Below the pieces are notes generated by a model. That model saw only the letters and a list, made by a program, of their open reading frames with translations, did not search any database and was not told the origin of the DNA. Of a stretch of DNA of 64,000 bases, positions 12,625 to 25,265 are shown piece by piece. The translations under genes were made by a program, and so were the position numbers. Source of the DNA: Psococerastis gibbosa (lineage: Eukaryota; Arthropoda; Insecta; Psocodea; Psocidae); NCBI GenBank assembly GCA_963971405.1, contig OZ020490.1:9782874-9846873 (forward strand), in the 5' to 3' direction. The stretch's first letter is position 1, and every line of letters starts with the position of its first letter.

Positions 12625-13439
12625 CTATCACAGGGCTTTTCGTTGGTTTATTACAACTTCCAGATACGGGCAGGGGACCCAATTTCGCATTGGACCAGGG
12701 CCATATTATCACCGCCCGCCCCCTCCGCCAGCTGACGAAAATCTCAGTCCCCCACCACTCACATCGAATAGGACTCACTTTAATCTTATGTCATTACGAA
12801 GAAATCCTGTAAACTAGCCTACATTTATTTTTATGCATTCACGGAAATTGCAACAAGTGAAAGTATACAGTAAGCGCACCCGCAGGAAATCGTGGCAGTA
12901 AAGTAAGATGTTCGCTAAACGCCTGATTGCATACAAACAGCTTATAATACGCTGTTTACAACATTTTACAAGAATAATAAAGCCACTAAGTAGCCAGTCC
13001 GAGCAGCAAATTGCAATTTAATATAGTTTACATAGCTTTACTCATCCAAGATACGAGGTAAGCATAATAATGGTGGCTCCGGCGATGTGCCATGACTTAT
13101 TACGGTCTATCATATCCGATGGACTGCCCATGCTTGGGGATGAGGTCAATCGTGGCAACAGGCCAAGGGCCTGTGCACAAAGGCACATTCTAGGGAAAAC
13201 CGTAATCCACCAGTAGCTCAGCATTGAAAAATCTGCTGAAATAAACGCCCTTGTTACATTAAAGCCATTTGCTCCAATTGAACAGCACCAAACAGATCTA
13301 CAGCGTACAATTTTGTGTACCGGCCTAACTTTACAATAATAATAATCAAAGTAGAAACTTCAACAGGCACTGATTTGAACACCCCCCCCCCCCCAAAAAA
13401 AAAAAAACAATTATAGTCTATTACATAATTATAAAAGTT
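12625..13439. other. Nothing recognised
   Basis: Two C runs and a C14-A12 tract near 13381 at the edge. No exon or repeat family assigned. Confidence 0.5.
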
Positions 13440-13515
13440 TTCAAGACTAGAACCATTATGATATACTTCACCTATGTGATGAGGAACGAAAAGTATCGCC
13501 TTCTGCATGTACAAA
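13440..13515 (+). mobile_element. LINE-B coding scrap
   Basis: Encodes YFTYVMRNEKYRLLH, the conserved Y-F-G-H-x-x-R-N-E-K segment of LINE-B, also at 15300-15625, 52546 and 53061. Confidence 0.6.
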
Positions 13516-13529
13516 TACTAATAAGTATT

Positions 13530-14195
13530 CCGCTCCCCTATTTGAAGAGTTTAACGTCCCGACACTAGAAACTAGCTATATTGAACAAATTCTCATATAC
13601 AGATACAAAAATTTCTACCATAACCTTACACACACAGCCCGTCACACCAGACTAGCAGAAGATCGTTGCCTCATAATACTAGATATACTATACTAATATA
13701 TAGTATATGATATATACTATATACTATACTATACTAATACTAATAATAGAAAAGCCCCAAGTCTCAATATATACAAGTCCCTTATAAGGAAGGCTATTAA
13801 AATTATCATGCGAAATTACCTGTCCTGAATTGCCTTGCTAAAAAGTTAATGTTAAAAGTTAATGTTCATTTTAAAATTCATTTTATTATATTTTATTTTA
13901 TTTTCGTATTTTAATAACACGCATGTATTTTTATAACTTTAATAATTTAAATAGGTGCCTGAAGGTAATTATTTTGTTTTGTAACACAATTTTAAAAGAA
14001 TTTATTTTGTATTGTAGATTAAGTGTTTAGAATAAGTTTTAATATAAATGTTATCTATTAGGTCGAGGGGCCCATCACGGGAATTCCCAAAGGTGCCCCT
14101 CTGAACCACTAATGTAATGTATGTATGAATAATGTATGAAATGTATGAAATGTATGTAGAGTGTATTCCTCGATAAATAAAATTTACTTACTTTA
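13530..14195 (+). mobile_element. CR1-like LINE 3' end with (TTTAC)n tail
   Basis: SPLFEEFNVPTLETSYIEQI and KSLIRKAIKIIMRNYLS resemble the C-terminus of CR1-type reverse transcriptases. They are interrupted by an AT-rich TATAC array (13684-13735). The 3' UTR has the ggggcccatcacgggaattc block and ends in TTTAC repeats. Confidence 0.7.
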
Positions 14196-14264
14196 CTTTA
14201 CTTTAATCGAAGGAAAAATAGGACAGAGGGCTGCCGACAGCAAAAGAGGACCATTCAGCCAGAA

Positions 14265-14385
14265 AACCTAAGGCAGTGGTTTGGCAAGAGCACGGCTGCC
14301 CTTTTCAAAGCACCACTACCAAGGTTCAAATTGCCATGATGATCGCCAATAATCTTCGATAGAAGAGGCATTTAAAGGGGAAAAG
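14265..14385 (+). mobile_element. LINE-B 3' coding end
   Basis: ggtttggcaagagcacg through agaagaggcat, the stretch that in other copies encodes LFRAAVSKVQIAMMIANL. It carries substitutions and frame breaks. Confidence 0.65.
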
Positions 14386-14389
14386 AGCC

Positions 14390-17220
14390 ATCTGATGAGG
14401 CAGTAGAATCCGAATTCGCATCAGCAGTAGGTCTTGCCCAACAGTAGCTGCTGCGCCTCCCAGATACAAACATAGAAATTATGTAATAACAATAATCTTT
14501 CTTCTTTATTTCCCTTGCCAAGTATTCTCTATAATAATAACGCGTGTATTTATCAACAAAAAAAAAAACATTACAATTTTTACTAAAACCGGTGCCACAA
14601 AGCCAAAAAGGCGCGTTGGGATCACCACATATGGTACCAATGAAGATGTCAAACGCAGATGTTGACGAAACGTCCGGATTCTACTACTTTATCAATTAGT
14701 CAGATTGGCTTACTGTAAGTTATTTGAATAGAAAGTGAAATTTATTCACTAGCCTGCAAAGCACAGACAGTTTTCGACAATCAAACAAAACTCAATTGTA
14801 AGGAATATACTGTAGAACAAGCAAAGAAAGTATAATGAAGAAATGAAAGAAGACCTCAATTCCCAGTAGAATTCTAAGTAAAGCAAGTGGAGCAACGCTT
14901 TATTAGGATAAGTAAACTCAAACACGCTGTATTACAAGAAAAAGAGGAGATACTCTGCTAAATAGCGCACGTTTACATCATAGGTACACATAAAACGTGC
15001 TTTCAGGCTCGCTTTTGAACAATATCCAGGTATCTTAATCACCTTTGCAAGGAGACGTACGTCTCACGATGCCAATACGTGGAAAACAAAGCGTGTGACA
15101 AAATGCCAGCTGCTGATTAAACAAAAGTGTGTCTTTGAAGGCAGAAATTTAACTGAGACTCAATATGACACGTTCCTGTATTCTGCTCAAAACCTAATTT
15201 CACATGAAATTTTGATCGTGGAAGCCTCATGCGATAGAATTAGTCATATACTTCTTTAAAAGCCTCTTCTATCGAGACTGCTGCTCTGATAAGGGAAGTC
15301 GCGTGTTCTTCCCAAACCGCTGCCTCAAATTTTTCATCCAGGATGTTCTTCTGCCGGGAGCCCTCTGTCCTTTTATCTTCCCTTGGCTCTTCCTTTTCTT
15401 CCCCTGCTCTGAAGTGGGAAGTCTGCCTCAGGTTGTTCATCCAGGATGTTCTTCTGCCGGGAGCCCTCTGTCCTTTTATCTTCCCTTGGTTCTTCCTTGG
15501 CTTCCCCAGCTCTGAAGAGGGAAGTCTGCCTTACGTTATTCTTCCAGGATGTTCCTCTGATTGTTACATGCAGAATGCGATCCTTTTTTCGTTCCTCATC
15601 ACATGACCGAAATATGTCATGCTCTTCAAAACGTTGATGTTAAGCGGCAATGCTCTACATTTAGAAAAATGTATGTAGTATGTGGCCGTCACAAACAATT
15701 GACCACACTCCTTCAAGGTGGCATGTTAAGAGTTATTATTTTTTATTACAAATATAATTCAATAAATTAAATGTGGCCAATCTGTGATGGAATGCAGACG
15801 AACCCATCACCCCGTCATTCCACTACCCCCCCCCCCCCCTCTCTCTCTCCCCGTCAGTATTAACTCACAGAATGCTGCAATATTTGACCTCTGTCAGCAC
15901 TTTCACGCGAGATCTATAACGTTTTCATTCAATAACCTCTGCATTTTCAGCATTTTTTTATTGTCCTTATATTCTTGTTGGATAATACCCTAGTTATTGA
16001 GAAAAAAATTATCGGGAAAGCGGGATTTATAAGCGTCCCGAGTCTGAAGTACGGTATCCACGTGTTTACAATTGACATCACGATCGCCAATCGTCGATAG
16101 AAGAGGCATTTGAAGAAGAAGAAGAACACGGAGCAGGAGTCTTTTTAGTCGGGGTTATGGGGAAGAGTCGGAGACGGCATTACACTTTCGAACCTAATGT
16201 CCAAGTATCGCATTCAGCCGATTCAGGCTCATGGCGCCGGAGGTCCGAAATGTAATGCGATTCGCCCGTGAAACTGGACTAAAAGACCTTTAACGGGACA
16301 ATGTTTGGTGCTCTATGGACTCAGCAGTCAGCGGTCACCATATCACTAACAATAATTGACTGAATTCAAAACGACTTTATTGAAAAAAGAAAAAAAAAAG
16401 GCGAACAATAAGACTATAAAGTCTTCTTTTCATGATAGCATTAAAAAACAAAAATATTGTATTAATTATAGATAGATGCTTAAAACTAAATAGAGAAGAC
16501 ACAAGAGAAGGGAGGAAAAAAAGGATAAAATACATGGGGGATCCATTGTCGTAACCATTAGAAGACCGGAGAGATTCTCAATCGTTATCCAAGATATATT
16601 GTTTAATTATAATAATAGTAAAAATAATGCACTCGTATGTTTGAGGCAGTCCCGTTAATTTCCTCTTTCAGTATCCGTATCAGCATTATTTAAACAATAA
16701 CATTTAAACAATTACCGAGAGTTCATCAGTCGGGGTCGGGGCTGGGTCGAGGAACTTGAACACATAATACGCGGAAACTTGCACGTCCAATTGTTGGGTT
16801 TTACGTAAGTCTGCAGGGTCTGCATGTGACAATACTCAGGTGGCCGGTATGAGACAAGCGACTAATTAGTCACCATACCGCCAGAGCCTAATTATGATAG
16901 GCTAAATAATTGTTAGAAAGGCGCTTACCGTGGTGAGAGCATCAGGTTCCTGGCACCGGCCCTGAACAGGTTTAAACGGAGGTGGAAACGCCTTACTGGT
17001 ATAAATAATTTCAATCGTAGACCTTGTAAAAAATACCATATCATAAGGGCAAATCGAAGCACCTCACCCCTTTTTAGTAAAGTCAAAAATAGCCGTTAAA
17101 TTAGCAGAAAGGCTCTGTACATGTCAATTTATGACATGTGACCTTTACTAACAACAATTGGCCACAGTTCTTGAACTCCCTCCTCGAGACTACCACATCA
17201 ATTGTTTTTTGAATACATTT
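14390..17220. other. Non-coding apart from LINE-B at 15238-15625
   Basis: Contains a C13 run followed by CT repeats (15825-15850) and a LINE-B scrap at 16075-16115. No gene seen. Confidence 0.5.
15238..15625 (-). mobile_element. LINE-B C-terminal region with internal ~103-bp tandem duplication
   Basis: The minus strand encodes YFGHVMRNEKRIAFCM, then KRTEGSRQKNILDE twice through a ~103-bp direct duplication, and finally ATSLIRAAVSIEEAF. The duplication makes overlapping plus-strand frames that are not genes. Confidence 0.75.
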
Positions 17221-17221
17221 A

Positions 17222-17525
17222 ATTCAATAATTGTGGCATTACAAGACTGAGAAGTGGCCGCGGGGTCACGAAGAGGTACTTGTGGAAGATAGGTAGGGAC
17301 CCCAGTGGCAAGTGCGATACTTGTCCGGAGTCAACTGAAACCCTACAGCATATCGTATTGAAATGCCCATCATACTCAGCACAGCGTACAGTTCTCCTCA
17401 ATAGCCTCCCAAATTCCATGGTCAGACCTTTCAATCTACTTTCAATTCTAGAAACAACCAGCCCAACAATATATTTTGCTTTACATAGCCTGCTTTTTTT
17501 TTTTAAAAAAACAGTAAAAAAAAAT
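17222..17525 (+). mobile_element. LINE C-terminal zinc-finger (zf-RVT type) fragment
   Basis: Encodes RLRSGRGVTKRYLWKIGRDP and CDTCPESTETLQHIVLKC, the C-x2-C-x8-H-x4-C finger found after the RNase H region of non-LTR elements. Upstream domains are missing. Confidence 0.75.
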
Positions 17526-17724
17526 TATTTAAGAATGAACCGGACACATGTCGCACACTAGTGGCTCAATGGCCAATGGCCCCTCCTCGCCGACGCCAGT
17601 GTTAGAAAAGGGTACATATCATTTATCAAAATGCTCAGAAACATTTATTCTGCTTGCCCTGATATTTTTTAAAACTAAATCATTGATATTTTAACACTTA
17701 TGAAGTTATTCCCGCTTCAATTAT

Positions 17725-18175
17725 CTCTTAAGGGCAAACCGGAGTCGCCGATATTCCATTTCTGTGCAAACTTTAATTTCTCATGAAATATGGAACGCAG
17801 AACAATGAAAAAATGCTGAATGGAAAGAAGAATTTTTTTCTCCTAAATTTGATGCATAGTATGTTGCAATCATCAATACCGATCGGCTATAGTTAGTGAA
17901 CTTGATACGCAAAAAATAACGGTCACTCAGGAGTTCAAGCTGAAGGGGTTCATCAACTGTGACGAATTGGGGTTAGTTAAGGCCACATACTGTACATCAA
18001 AATTAGGAGAAAAAATTCTTCCTGCCATTCAGCATTTTTTCATTGTTCTGCGTTCCATATTTCATGACAAATTGAAGTTTGAACAGAAAATGGAATATAG
18101 GCGACTCCGGTTTGCCAAACACTACGACTTCCCCAAAGTTGGTTTTTTGAATCACTGGAAATATCGAATGTAGAA
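17725..18175. mobile_element. Foldback element G, copy 1
   Basis: Arms of about 130 bp (starting aagggcaaaccggagtcgcc) are inverted at the other end. The interior keeps a short piece of the LINE 3' coding end present in full in copy 2 (62869-63533). Confidence 0.8.
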
Positions 18176-18189
18176 TCTTAAACTTGAAC

Positions 18190-18395
18190 TTAAACTTCTT
18201 TTTTGTTCTATTACTAAGCCAACCTAGCGGAGATAGGGCTGTAAAACCCTCTCTTACACTCAATTAGGAAGGCCCGGGACCGCCTGCTTTACATGCCCTC
18301 CGAAGCATGGCCAGAAAATGTAGCTAGTGTGGGACGCGAACCGACAACCCTTCGGGTGAAAGTCAGAGTCTGTACCACTACTCTACACGTCCTCA
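18190..18395 (-). mobile_element. SINE-A copy
   Basis: Full-length match to the family, directly after foldback copy 1. Confidence 0.85.
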
Positions 18396-18678
18396 CCTCT
18401 ACACTTGCTATTTACTGTAGCCATATAACGAAGATTCCCCATGCGAAAGCGACGATAGGCAGCCGAAACTTAGCAATCAGACAGGACGTAATAGGAAGAC
18501 ATTGCCACAAGTAGATACTAGGCAGTCAGATCACGTCTGTATGACTGTGTTGTATGACCCATCCAGAGAATAGGTGAATGAATGACTACCCATTTAACTA
18601 CAGAATATTATGTCCTGTTCTTCATCCAATATAGAAATACATCATTCACTTGTTTCTCACCGTTTATTAGGGCTCATA

Positions 18679-18834
18679 CAGGGACGGATCCAGCCCATTT
18701 GGGGGGGGGGGGGTAGTTTCGGGTCAAATAGAACAAACATGTGTTGTATCGATTAAATTAGCGCGTAATTAATTAACTTACAATAGAGTGACTAAATTTC
18801 AGGGGGGCAACTACCCCCCGTGAATCCGTCCATG
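18679..18834. mobile_element. hAT-like MITE with 8-bp duplication and G13 run
   Basis: Inverted ends CAGGGACGGATCCA and CATGGACGGATTCA. Flanks GGCTCATA (18671-18678) and GGCTCACA (18835-18842) match at 7 of 8. A G13 tract lies inside the left end. Confidence 0.8.
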
Positions 18835-18844
18835 GGCTCACAGC

Positions 18845-19600
18845 CTACTTAAATGCAAATCGGGTACCCAACAAAATCAAATTACACAGGACAGGGTCAT
18901 TATGGCTATATTAATAATGTCAAGTCCCTTAAGAGAAATACCAGGATTAACATACAGTGTGTGGCCGCCACGAACACCGATTACCCTCAGTTTACCTGCC
19001 AACAGCCATGCGAAATAGTCACGTAGCCATTTTCACTTGCAGCTGCTATGCTCTAAATAATGCCATACTTTATTAATAGAGAATATTCAAAGTTCAAAAC
19101 AGGTTAGCCATTGCTTACTGAGATATATGTATATATATAGACACTGATGTATATAGACATAATCCCAGTTTTAGGCTTCGTCAAGCAGGATTCACCAAAC
19201 ATGCAAAAAAACACAATTAGTTGGCAAGTTAGTGGGTTAGTAAGTTAGTATTATTAGTATTTTAGTCAGGCTTGCCTCTCAAAAAATTCTCCTACAGAGT
19301 ACGGACATGTATCCAACAGTTGCTTTCTGATCGCATTTCTGAAAGCTTTACCTTCCAGGGCTCTCATGCTGGGCGGTTCTAGTGGAATCGAACAATGTTA
19401 CCATTGGTAAAGGTGTAGTTAAGCTACCCCTAATAAATTAACAAAATTTGGTTCTACATCCTTTATTTGGCTTAAGAAAAACCCATTTCCAAAAGAGTTA
19501 AAGGCTGGCGAAGCATAGTTATTTACTTTCAGCCCATTTTTTATGTCGAATTTTGGCCCATTTTGGAATTGAAAAGCATAGCCACTTTTTGTTTATGACA
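18845..19600. other. Nothing recognised
   Basis: Possible 3' flank of the candidate minus-strand gene, with an AATAAA complement at 19462-19467. Confidence 0.4.
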
Positions 19601-19604
19601 AATT

Positions 19605-20250
19605 TTATGGAAGAAACATGTCAGAGGGAGGTATGCAAATAAAACAATACTTGCTTAAAATATCATCAAATGTCATGCCAATAGGACGTTTGCCTTCCAC
19701 TTTACATGTATTTTCCTCCGACTTTTTGTAGCGCTGGGTAGCTTCAACTATTCCCCATATACACACAGTCCCCAACACAGAGAACAAAAACAGGCTAGAC
19801 GCTTGAGTATTTAGCCAAAACCTATAGACTAGGAAAATAGTGAATCAACAATCAACGCTAGTGAAGTTCACTCACAGAAGATGAAGAACTAAAAGTCGGC
19901 CAGACAGCTAGACAGAAGCATAGGTTTAGCCAGCCAATATACTAGAAAAATCGTCCCGACCAATCAACGCTAGTGACTAATCATGACTCACCTTATTATA
20001 AAAAACCACCGTAGAAATTCGTAAACAAATTGACATATTTTTAAATAAAGGACAAGCTTGTTTGGGGAACATGAAAATAGACAACCAACTGAAGGCAGTC
20101 AGTTGAAAAATTCAAACCAATTTTCTACCAATTAAATTCGTGTGGGGTTCTAAGATGGGCGACATAACCTATTTTAATATTTATTCATATTTTAAAGCTA
20201 CATACCGTGCAAAAATCAGTTGGGTATTCCAAATCGAATGGTGGATTCAT
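19605..20250 (-). CDS. Candidate small single-pass membrane protein, unrecognised
   Basis: Exon 1 (20206-20250) encodes MNPPFDLEYPTDFCT from ATG 20250 and ends at a gtatgt donor. A second open exon starts after tttcctag (19828). It encodes YRFWLNTQASS, a hydrophobic helix (LFLFSVLGTVCIWGIV), then a polar segment with KRPIGMTFDDILS, and can run to a stop at 19605. The two phases agree only if a cryptic donor 5 bp further down is used, or an intermediate exon is missing. An AAGATGGCC motif, typical of YY1 near start sites, lies on the minus strand at about 20524-20532. Residue use looks coding, but no family is recognised. Confidence 0.35.
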
Positions 20251-20254
20251 GCTA

Positions 20255-21780
20255 CACTTCGCAACACATTATAATATTTATTTAAAACACTAAAAACACT
20301 TAATTTCAGCAAAATAATCATTTCACATTGTTGTCAACACGTAGAACACAAATTACAAAATAGGGCCACTGACGCACTCTCTGTAATGGTTTGTTATGAT
20401 TTTTACTTGAAATAAATATTTTAATACGCGTTTTTTGCAATTAATTGTCATATTCATTTAAAATACGAGAAATATTTAGTTAAAATCAAGTCAACATGAC
20501 ACACATCCCGACCAGACTGTAGGCCATCTTGAATTCGACTGATAGTGTTTTTCAAATGCTCCGCAAGGTGGAACACCGTTATCCTAAGTGTAAACAATGC
20601 CAGTACTTGCCTTACCTAAAAAAAAATCATCTTACATTAATATCACATTCAAGTTATTTTTAAAATTACTTTCAGTATTATAAATTAATTAAACATACTT
20701 TATGTAATATAATTAAATTATTTTAATTTAATTCAATACCTAAACTATATTAATACATGCAATTTTATTGTTTTTAAAAAATTAAATACCAAGTGACAGT
20801 GGTGAATTGACTAGTAAAGTAGTTACGAACCAAAGTTTTGGCGGCAAACTGAAACTTCTTTTAGATTGTTCTTTTATTTTAATGTTTTCTTTGTTTTTCT
20901 CTTATTTAATGAGCATTTATAGTAATATGGCTATTATTTAAGCAATTAAAAAACTAGTTGAGTGTTATGTTACAATTATTTCAAAATTTTAGAATAATTT
21001 TTAACTGATTGAATGCCTATTCCATTTAGCCTGTAGGGTCGTTGACATTGAGTTTTCCAAGTATGTTGGAAACTAATAACATCACTCCAGTATTAATAAT
21101 TCTTTATTCCTCATTCTGCACCTGCAAAGATTTATTTACCTTATGCAATTATTTAATAATACAATATTTGTAGGTTCTGAACCAGCAGACTCACTAATAA
21201 TTACCTAATTGATTTCGGTTTACGTTTATTCTATAAAATACTGTTTAATGCACTTTATCGTGTTAAAAAAAGTATGTATTTTTTTTTAATGAATTTCTCA
21301 TAACACCATTTCATATATGACACGGGGAATCAGTAGTGGATCCACGGGGGGGGGGGGGGGCATAGGGTTTTAAATTTACGCATGGATAAATTCGTATTTT
21401 TTAAGATTTCACTAGCTTGTTTATAAATTACCAAAAACTAAAGAAGAACCAATAATTAGAATAGTTTAGTTTTTTCAGCCGTCTATAATACGCTGGGGCT
21501 ATTGATCAAGCATCCCTGTTGACGGCATTGAATACAGTTATATACAGAATACAGTTGAATACAGAATTATTGCTGCAGTTGGCCAGCAATGTTCTCACAA
21601 TGGTCATGACTTCTGCTGCTGCTTGAACTGCAATCAAAATACTAAAGCAGCAAAATCCGGGTTAATAGGCAGCGGTCGATCTGAAAGTGGCCTATCATCC
21701 CGGATCATGTAACTATCCGGCCGTGAAAGCCTCTGTAATTATATATTTATCAAAATACTGTTCAATTTTTTTGGGGCGTT
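20255..21780. other. Candidate promoter side, otherwise AT-rich unique sequence
   Basis: A ggccatcttgaatt motif (20522-20535) is the YY1-type element reversed. A hairpin-family remnant (aatccgggttaataggcagc / tatcatcccggat) lies near 21654-21710. Confidence 0.4.
21330..21362 (+). mobile_element. Isolated hAT-type terminus with G14 run
   Basis: CAGTAGTGGATCCACGG followed by a G run resembles the termini at 31482, 36719 and 61618. No matching right end was found. Confidence 0.45.
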
Positions 21781-21782
21781 AA

Positions 21783-22176
21783 GAGTGTACAGCCCGTAGG
21801 AAAGTGCTGGCAGCCCGAATTTTTATTATTTATTATTTTTTATTAAATTAACTAAGCATGTTATTAAAGATTTGGCTCATCAAAGTTGTAGAAGATTACT
21901 TCATGGTTCATATAATAAGGTATTTTTAGTTTTCGAACTTGTAGTTTTTTTTATAAAATCGATTATACGTGAAAATTTATTGTTTATAAAATATTTGCAT
22001 GTTTATGAAAAAGCTGCATTCTCAAAAATTAAAAATATCTTATAATATGATGCATGAAGTATAGTCTTCTACAACTTTGATGAGCCAAATCTTTATAATA
22101 ATCATGCTTAGTTAATTAAATAAAAAATAAAAAGTATTAAATTTCGGGCTGCCAATTTCCTACGGGCTGTACACTC
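21783..22176. mobile_element. MITE with TTAA flanks and ~180-bp arms
   Basis: Ends GAGTGTACAGCCCGTAGG are inverted, followed by long, slightly diverged arms (both contain gatttggctcatcaaagttg). TTAA flanks both sides, as for piggyBac-type insertions, though the palindromic site leaves this open. Confidence 0.8.
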
Positions 22177-23224
22177 TTAAAGCATTGCTATACAAATAAT
22201 TGGTATGCCTATATACCATGGCACAGGTTTCCTGAGGCCACTGCACCCACGCCATTCCACAACTTTGGATCACCGACTTTCTTTCACCTGCATTACGATT
22301 GTCTTCACTATAGGGCAGTGAGTGTGTAAAATATACATATTGTATAAAGTGCTTCATTTGAGCTTGAAAAATCGTTTTGACCTATGCGTACATGCATTGT
22401 ATACCTTTGACCTCTAGATCAGTTCCAAGCCTAGATCATTCTTCAAAATGCCGGTCCCTTCAAATATATAAAGTTGTAAATAACCATCAAACTAAGATCT
22501 GTCTAAAATCATTCAAAACTGTCAAGATAATACCTTAAAAATGTATGCCTATGCGTGTGCCTCTGCAAAACTCAGAGAGGAAACCCTCCTTCCCCACCCC
22601 CTATGGGCTCTAAAGTTTTGGAAATAGGTCGGGGGTGAGGTAACGGCCTGATACCGTACCTTATGCGAAATCTTGGCAACTTCATGTTTCGAAATTCCAA
22701 TGACAATATATAAGACATTATATTGCTGAATACAGGTTATGGAAGTCACGCAATATATATTTTGCAAGAAACATTTCTTTTGGGCTAAAACAAAAGTTTT
22801 CTGTTCTCAATTTAATGCGATATACTGTATGTTGTTACTATTGATGTAATCACTAATTAAATAGTCCAAATAAGACAATATCCCAAGTTTATTGCATTTA
22901 AAACAATAATTTTTTGTTGCCCTGTTATTATTGCCTATAATTTAATTTTGCATTTGCTACATTTTAAGTTTCATAGGGTACAGTATAGTTGTTGTTTTGG
23001 ATGATTGAACTTTTTTGATGCTATTGTTTATTTTTAATCCACATAATTTTCAGCTATTTTGGGAAAGCCTATTAATTATAATAGTGAAGTTAGACAGCCT
23101 AAATATTTAATAAAGACACATTTTTTTTTGTTTTAAAAATGTTGGGTTATGTACCATAAGGTAACTATACAGTTTCATTTGGCGCGAAAATCTGAGGCCA
23201 AAAGATCTACTATTGGTCCCATTG

Positions 23225-23262
23225 ATATACATATACATATACATATGTATATATATATAGTT
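23225..23262. repeat. (TATACA)n/(TA)n microsatellite
   Basis: Simple repeat of atatacatatacat type. Confidence 0.9.
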
Positions 23263-23454
23263 CAATGATTGGTCCCCACTGCCGCAAGCAAATCATGTGG
23301 AGGTGTAGGGGCTTGATATAAACAAAATTCCTCGATTACTAGTTGCGCCAAATTTAAGAAAAGTACGGTGTTTCCAACAAACATTGTAGTATTTCATATA
23401 CAGTATAAGGCATATACATTTGCCTCAGTTCCTCAGTATTATAGGGGTAATATT

Positions 23455-23645
23455 TCTCCAGAATATGCGCAGCATTTGTCTGTATATATACGGTACTTAA
23501 ATTTCAAATGCACTGATTCTGGATATAGCTAGCTTGTGTCAAAGTCCATCCCTCCACACCATATAGAACGATTAGGAGTACATAACATTTCACCATTCGC
23601 AATCTAAGGTTCAACGCGACTGATACCAACACCGAAGTACATTCT
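23455..23645 (-). mobile_element. LINE-B reverse transcriptase fragment
   Basis: The minus strand encodes LRMVKCYVLLIVLYGVEGWT and ISAFEI, the Y-G-x-E-x-W region after the catalytic domain. Related pieces: 45780-45935 and 53305-53570. Confidence 0.7.
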
Positions 23646-23683
23646 GCATTTTGATGAAGACATATTTGCTACTTCTTCTTCAT

Positions 23684-23970
23684 CTGGTTCTACAGCCCTT
23701 GATGAGCTTTGGCTTGCTCGACAACACTCCTCCAGTCATCTGGGTCTTGTACAACGCTCCACCATCTACAGACTCCCAACTCGCGAAGGTCAGTTTCCAA
23801 CTCATTCTTCCAGCGTTTTCGAGGACGTACATCGTTTTTGGTATGCAGTCGTATGACATTCTCACGACGTGTCCCATCCATCTAATGCGCTTTTATGAAC
23901 CGTATTATGTCTTCTCCATTGAGTATTGCGTCTATTTCGGCGTTGTTTCTTATACGCAGACAGTATTGCT
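23684..23970 (-). mobile_element. LINE-C 3' coding end
   Basis: The minus strand encodes RKRWKNELETDLRELGVCRW, followed by DDWRSVVEQAKAHQGL. It is the most intact LINE-C tail here but lacks everything upstream. Confidence 0.75.
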
Positions 23971-24782
23971 ACTATAAACTGTTGTATTAGTGGCCTAGTT
24001 ATAGGCCCTAACAGGGACTATTTAATCATTTGCTATAACCAGACTCGAATGAGTATAGCACCATGGTTTGGTGCTGCCACGCCCTTTGTCGGGTACATTT
24101 ATTATTTACATTGTGCTGTATTAATACAGTGCCGACATGCAACAGGAGGCAGACCACTTTCCCCTGTTGAAAATAACCCAAGGACGTCAGCAGCCTTTTT
24201 GTCAGCACATAAACATGCTTAGATCGATTCAGAGCAGAGACTGACACAAGAGTGTGCTTCCAAAACTAGGCCAGCATGTTAAATATTTGAGAGAACGGTG
24301 AGAACACTGGAAAAACTTATGTTTTCCTTCATAGAAACACCATTACTTACAGAACACCCTTTGATACAGAACCAAAAATTTATATGGATTTTTTTTTTTA
24401 TAAGTGGACTGGATTAAGTTTTAATTTTTGGAGGGACTTAGGGAGAAATGGCCGGAAAGAGAGAAAAATGAGAGAGCTTGAAGTTGGGGAATGGTTGGTT
24501 TTAGGAAAGGAGGAGTGGGGGGAGGGGTTGCCCCCATAGTACCAGGCGACGGGAGCCTAAGGTGGGGGAAGGTTATTTTGCAATAGTTTTGGTTTTTACA
24601 TTTTGTGACTCGGATGTGAAGCATTGTCGAGGTAAGTTTGTTTCAAAGGGGTTGCTTTTTTGGGGAAATTTTTTTACTTCTGATTATTGTAAAGCTTGCT
24701 AAGTTTTTATGGTAACTCGTACAGTAGGAGCTCCAATTCGATTCGGGCAGGCCTCGAACCAAGTCTCTTTATTTATATTTAT

Positions 24783-24975
24783 CAGAACATATAAAGTAGT
24801 GGTATATACAGACTCCAACTTTCACCAGAAATGTAGTTGGTTGCAGTGGCACCCTTGCTGCACTTTCGGACCATGCTTTGGAGGGCATGTTACGCAGGTG
24901 GTTCCGGTCCTTCCTAGTTTAGTGTAAGAGTGGGCTTTATAGTCCTAACTCCATTAGGTTGGCATAGTAATAAAA
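24783..24975 (+). mobile_element. SINE-A copy (diverged)
   Basis: Matches SINE-A from the head acatataaagtagtgg to ttggcatagtaataaaac, with a damaged B-box. Confidence 0.8.
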
Positions 24976-25265
24976 CAAAAAGTAATCTCAACATGCCGAG
25001 CTTTAGTCCGAGTGCGTCTCACCCCCGTAGCTTAACTAGTCGGCAACCACCCGCAAAGACGCAAGCAGATATAATTCCAACCAAACCAGCACTTGTTTGA
25101 CAGTTCTAACAAGTATTTTTAAATCTTGGTCCGTATGTAGGCTATAGCCTACTTAATTAGTCATTGAGATCAATTACGCAGATCAGATTAATTATTAATA
25201 TTAATCGGATACTAATTACCACTCATTTTTAGTCAAGACTCAACAGACTTGCCTTTATTTTTCCT

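Larger units (their letters stand above)
22180..24780. other. Non-coding apart from LINE fragments
   Basis: Only the LINE pieces at 23455-23970 and a microsatellite were recognised; 24,000-24,780 shows nothing. Confidence 0.5.

Noticed and set aside
15303-15637. Three plus-strand frames with repeated LLPGALCPF
   Set aside because: They arise from the ~103-bp duplication in a minus-strand LINE-B end; the real coding sense is on the minus strand.
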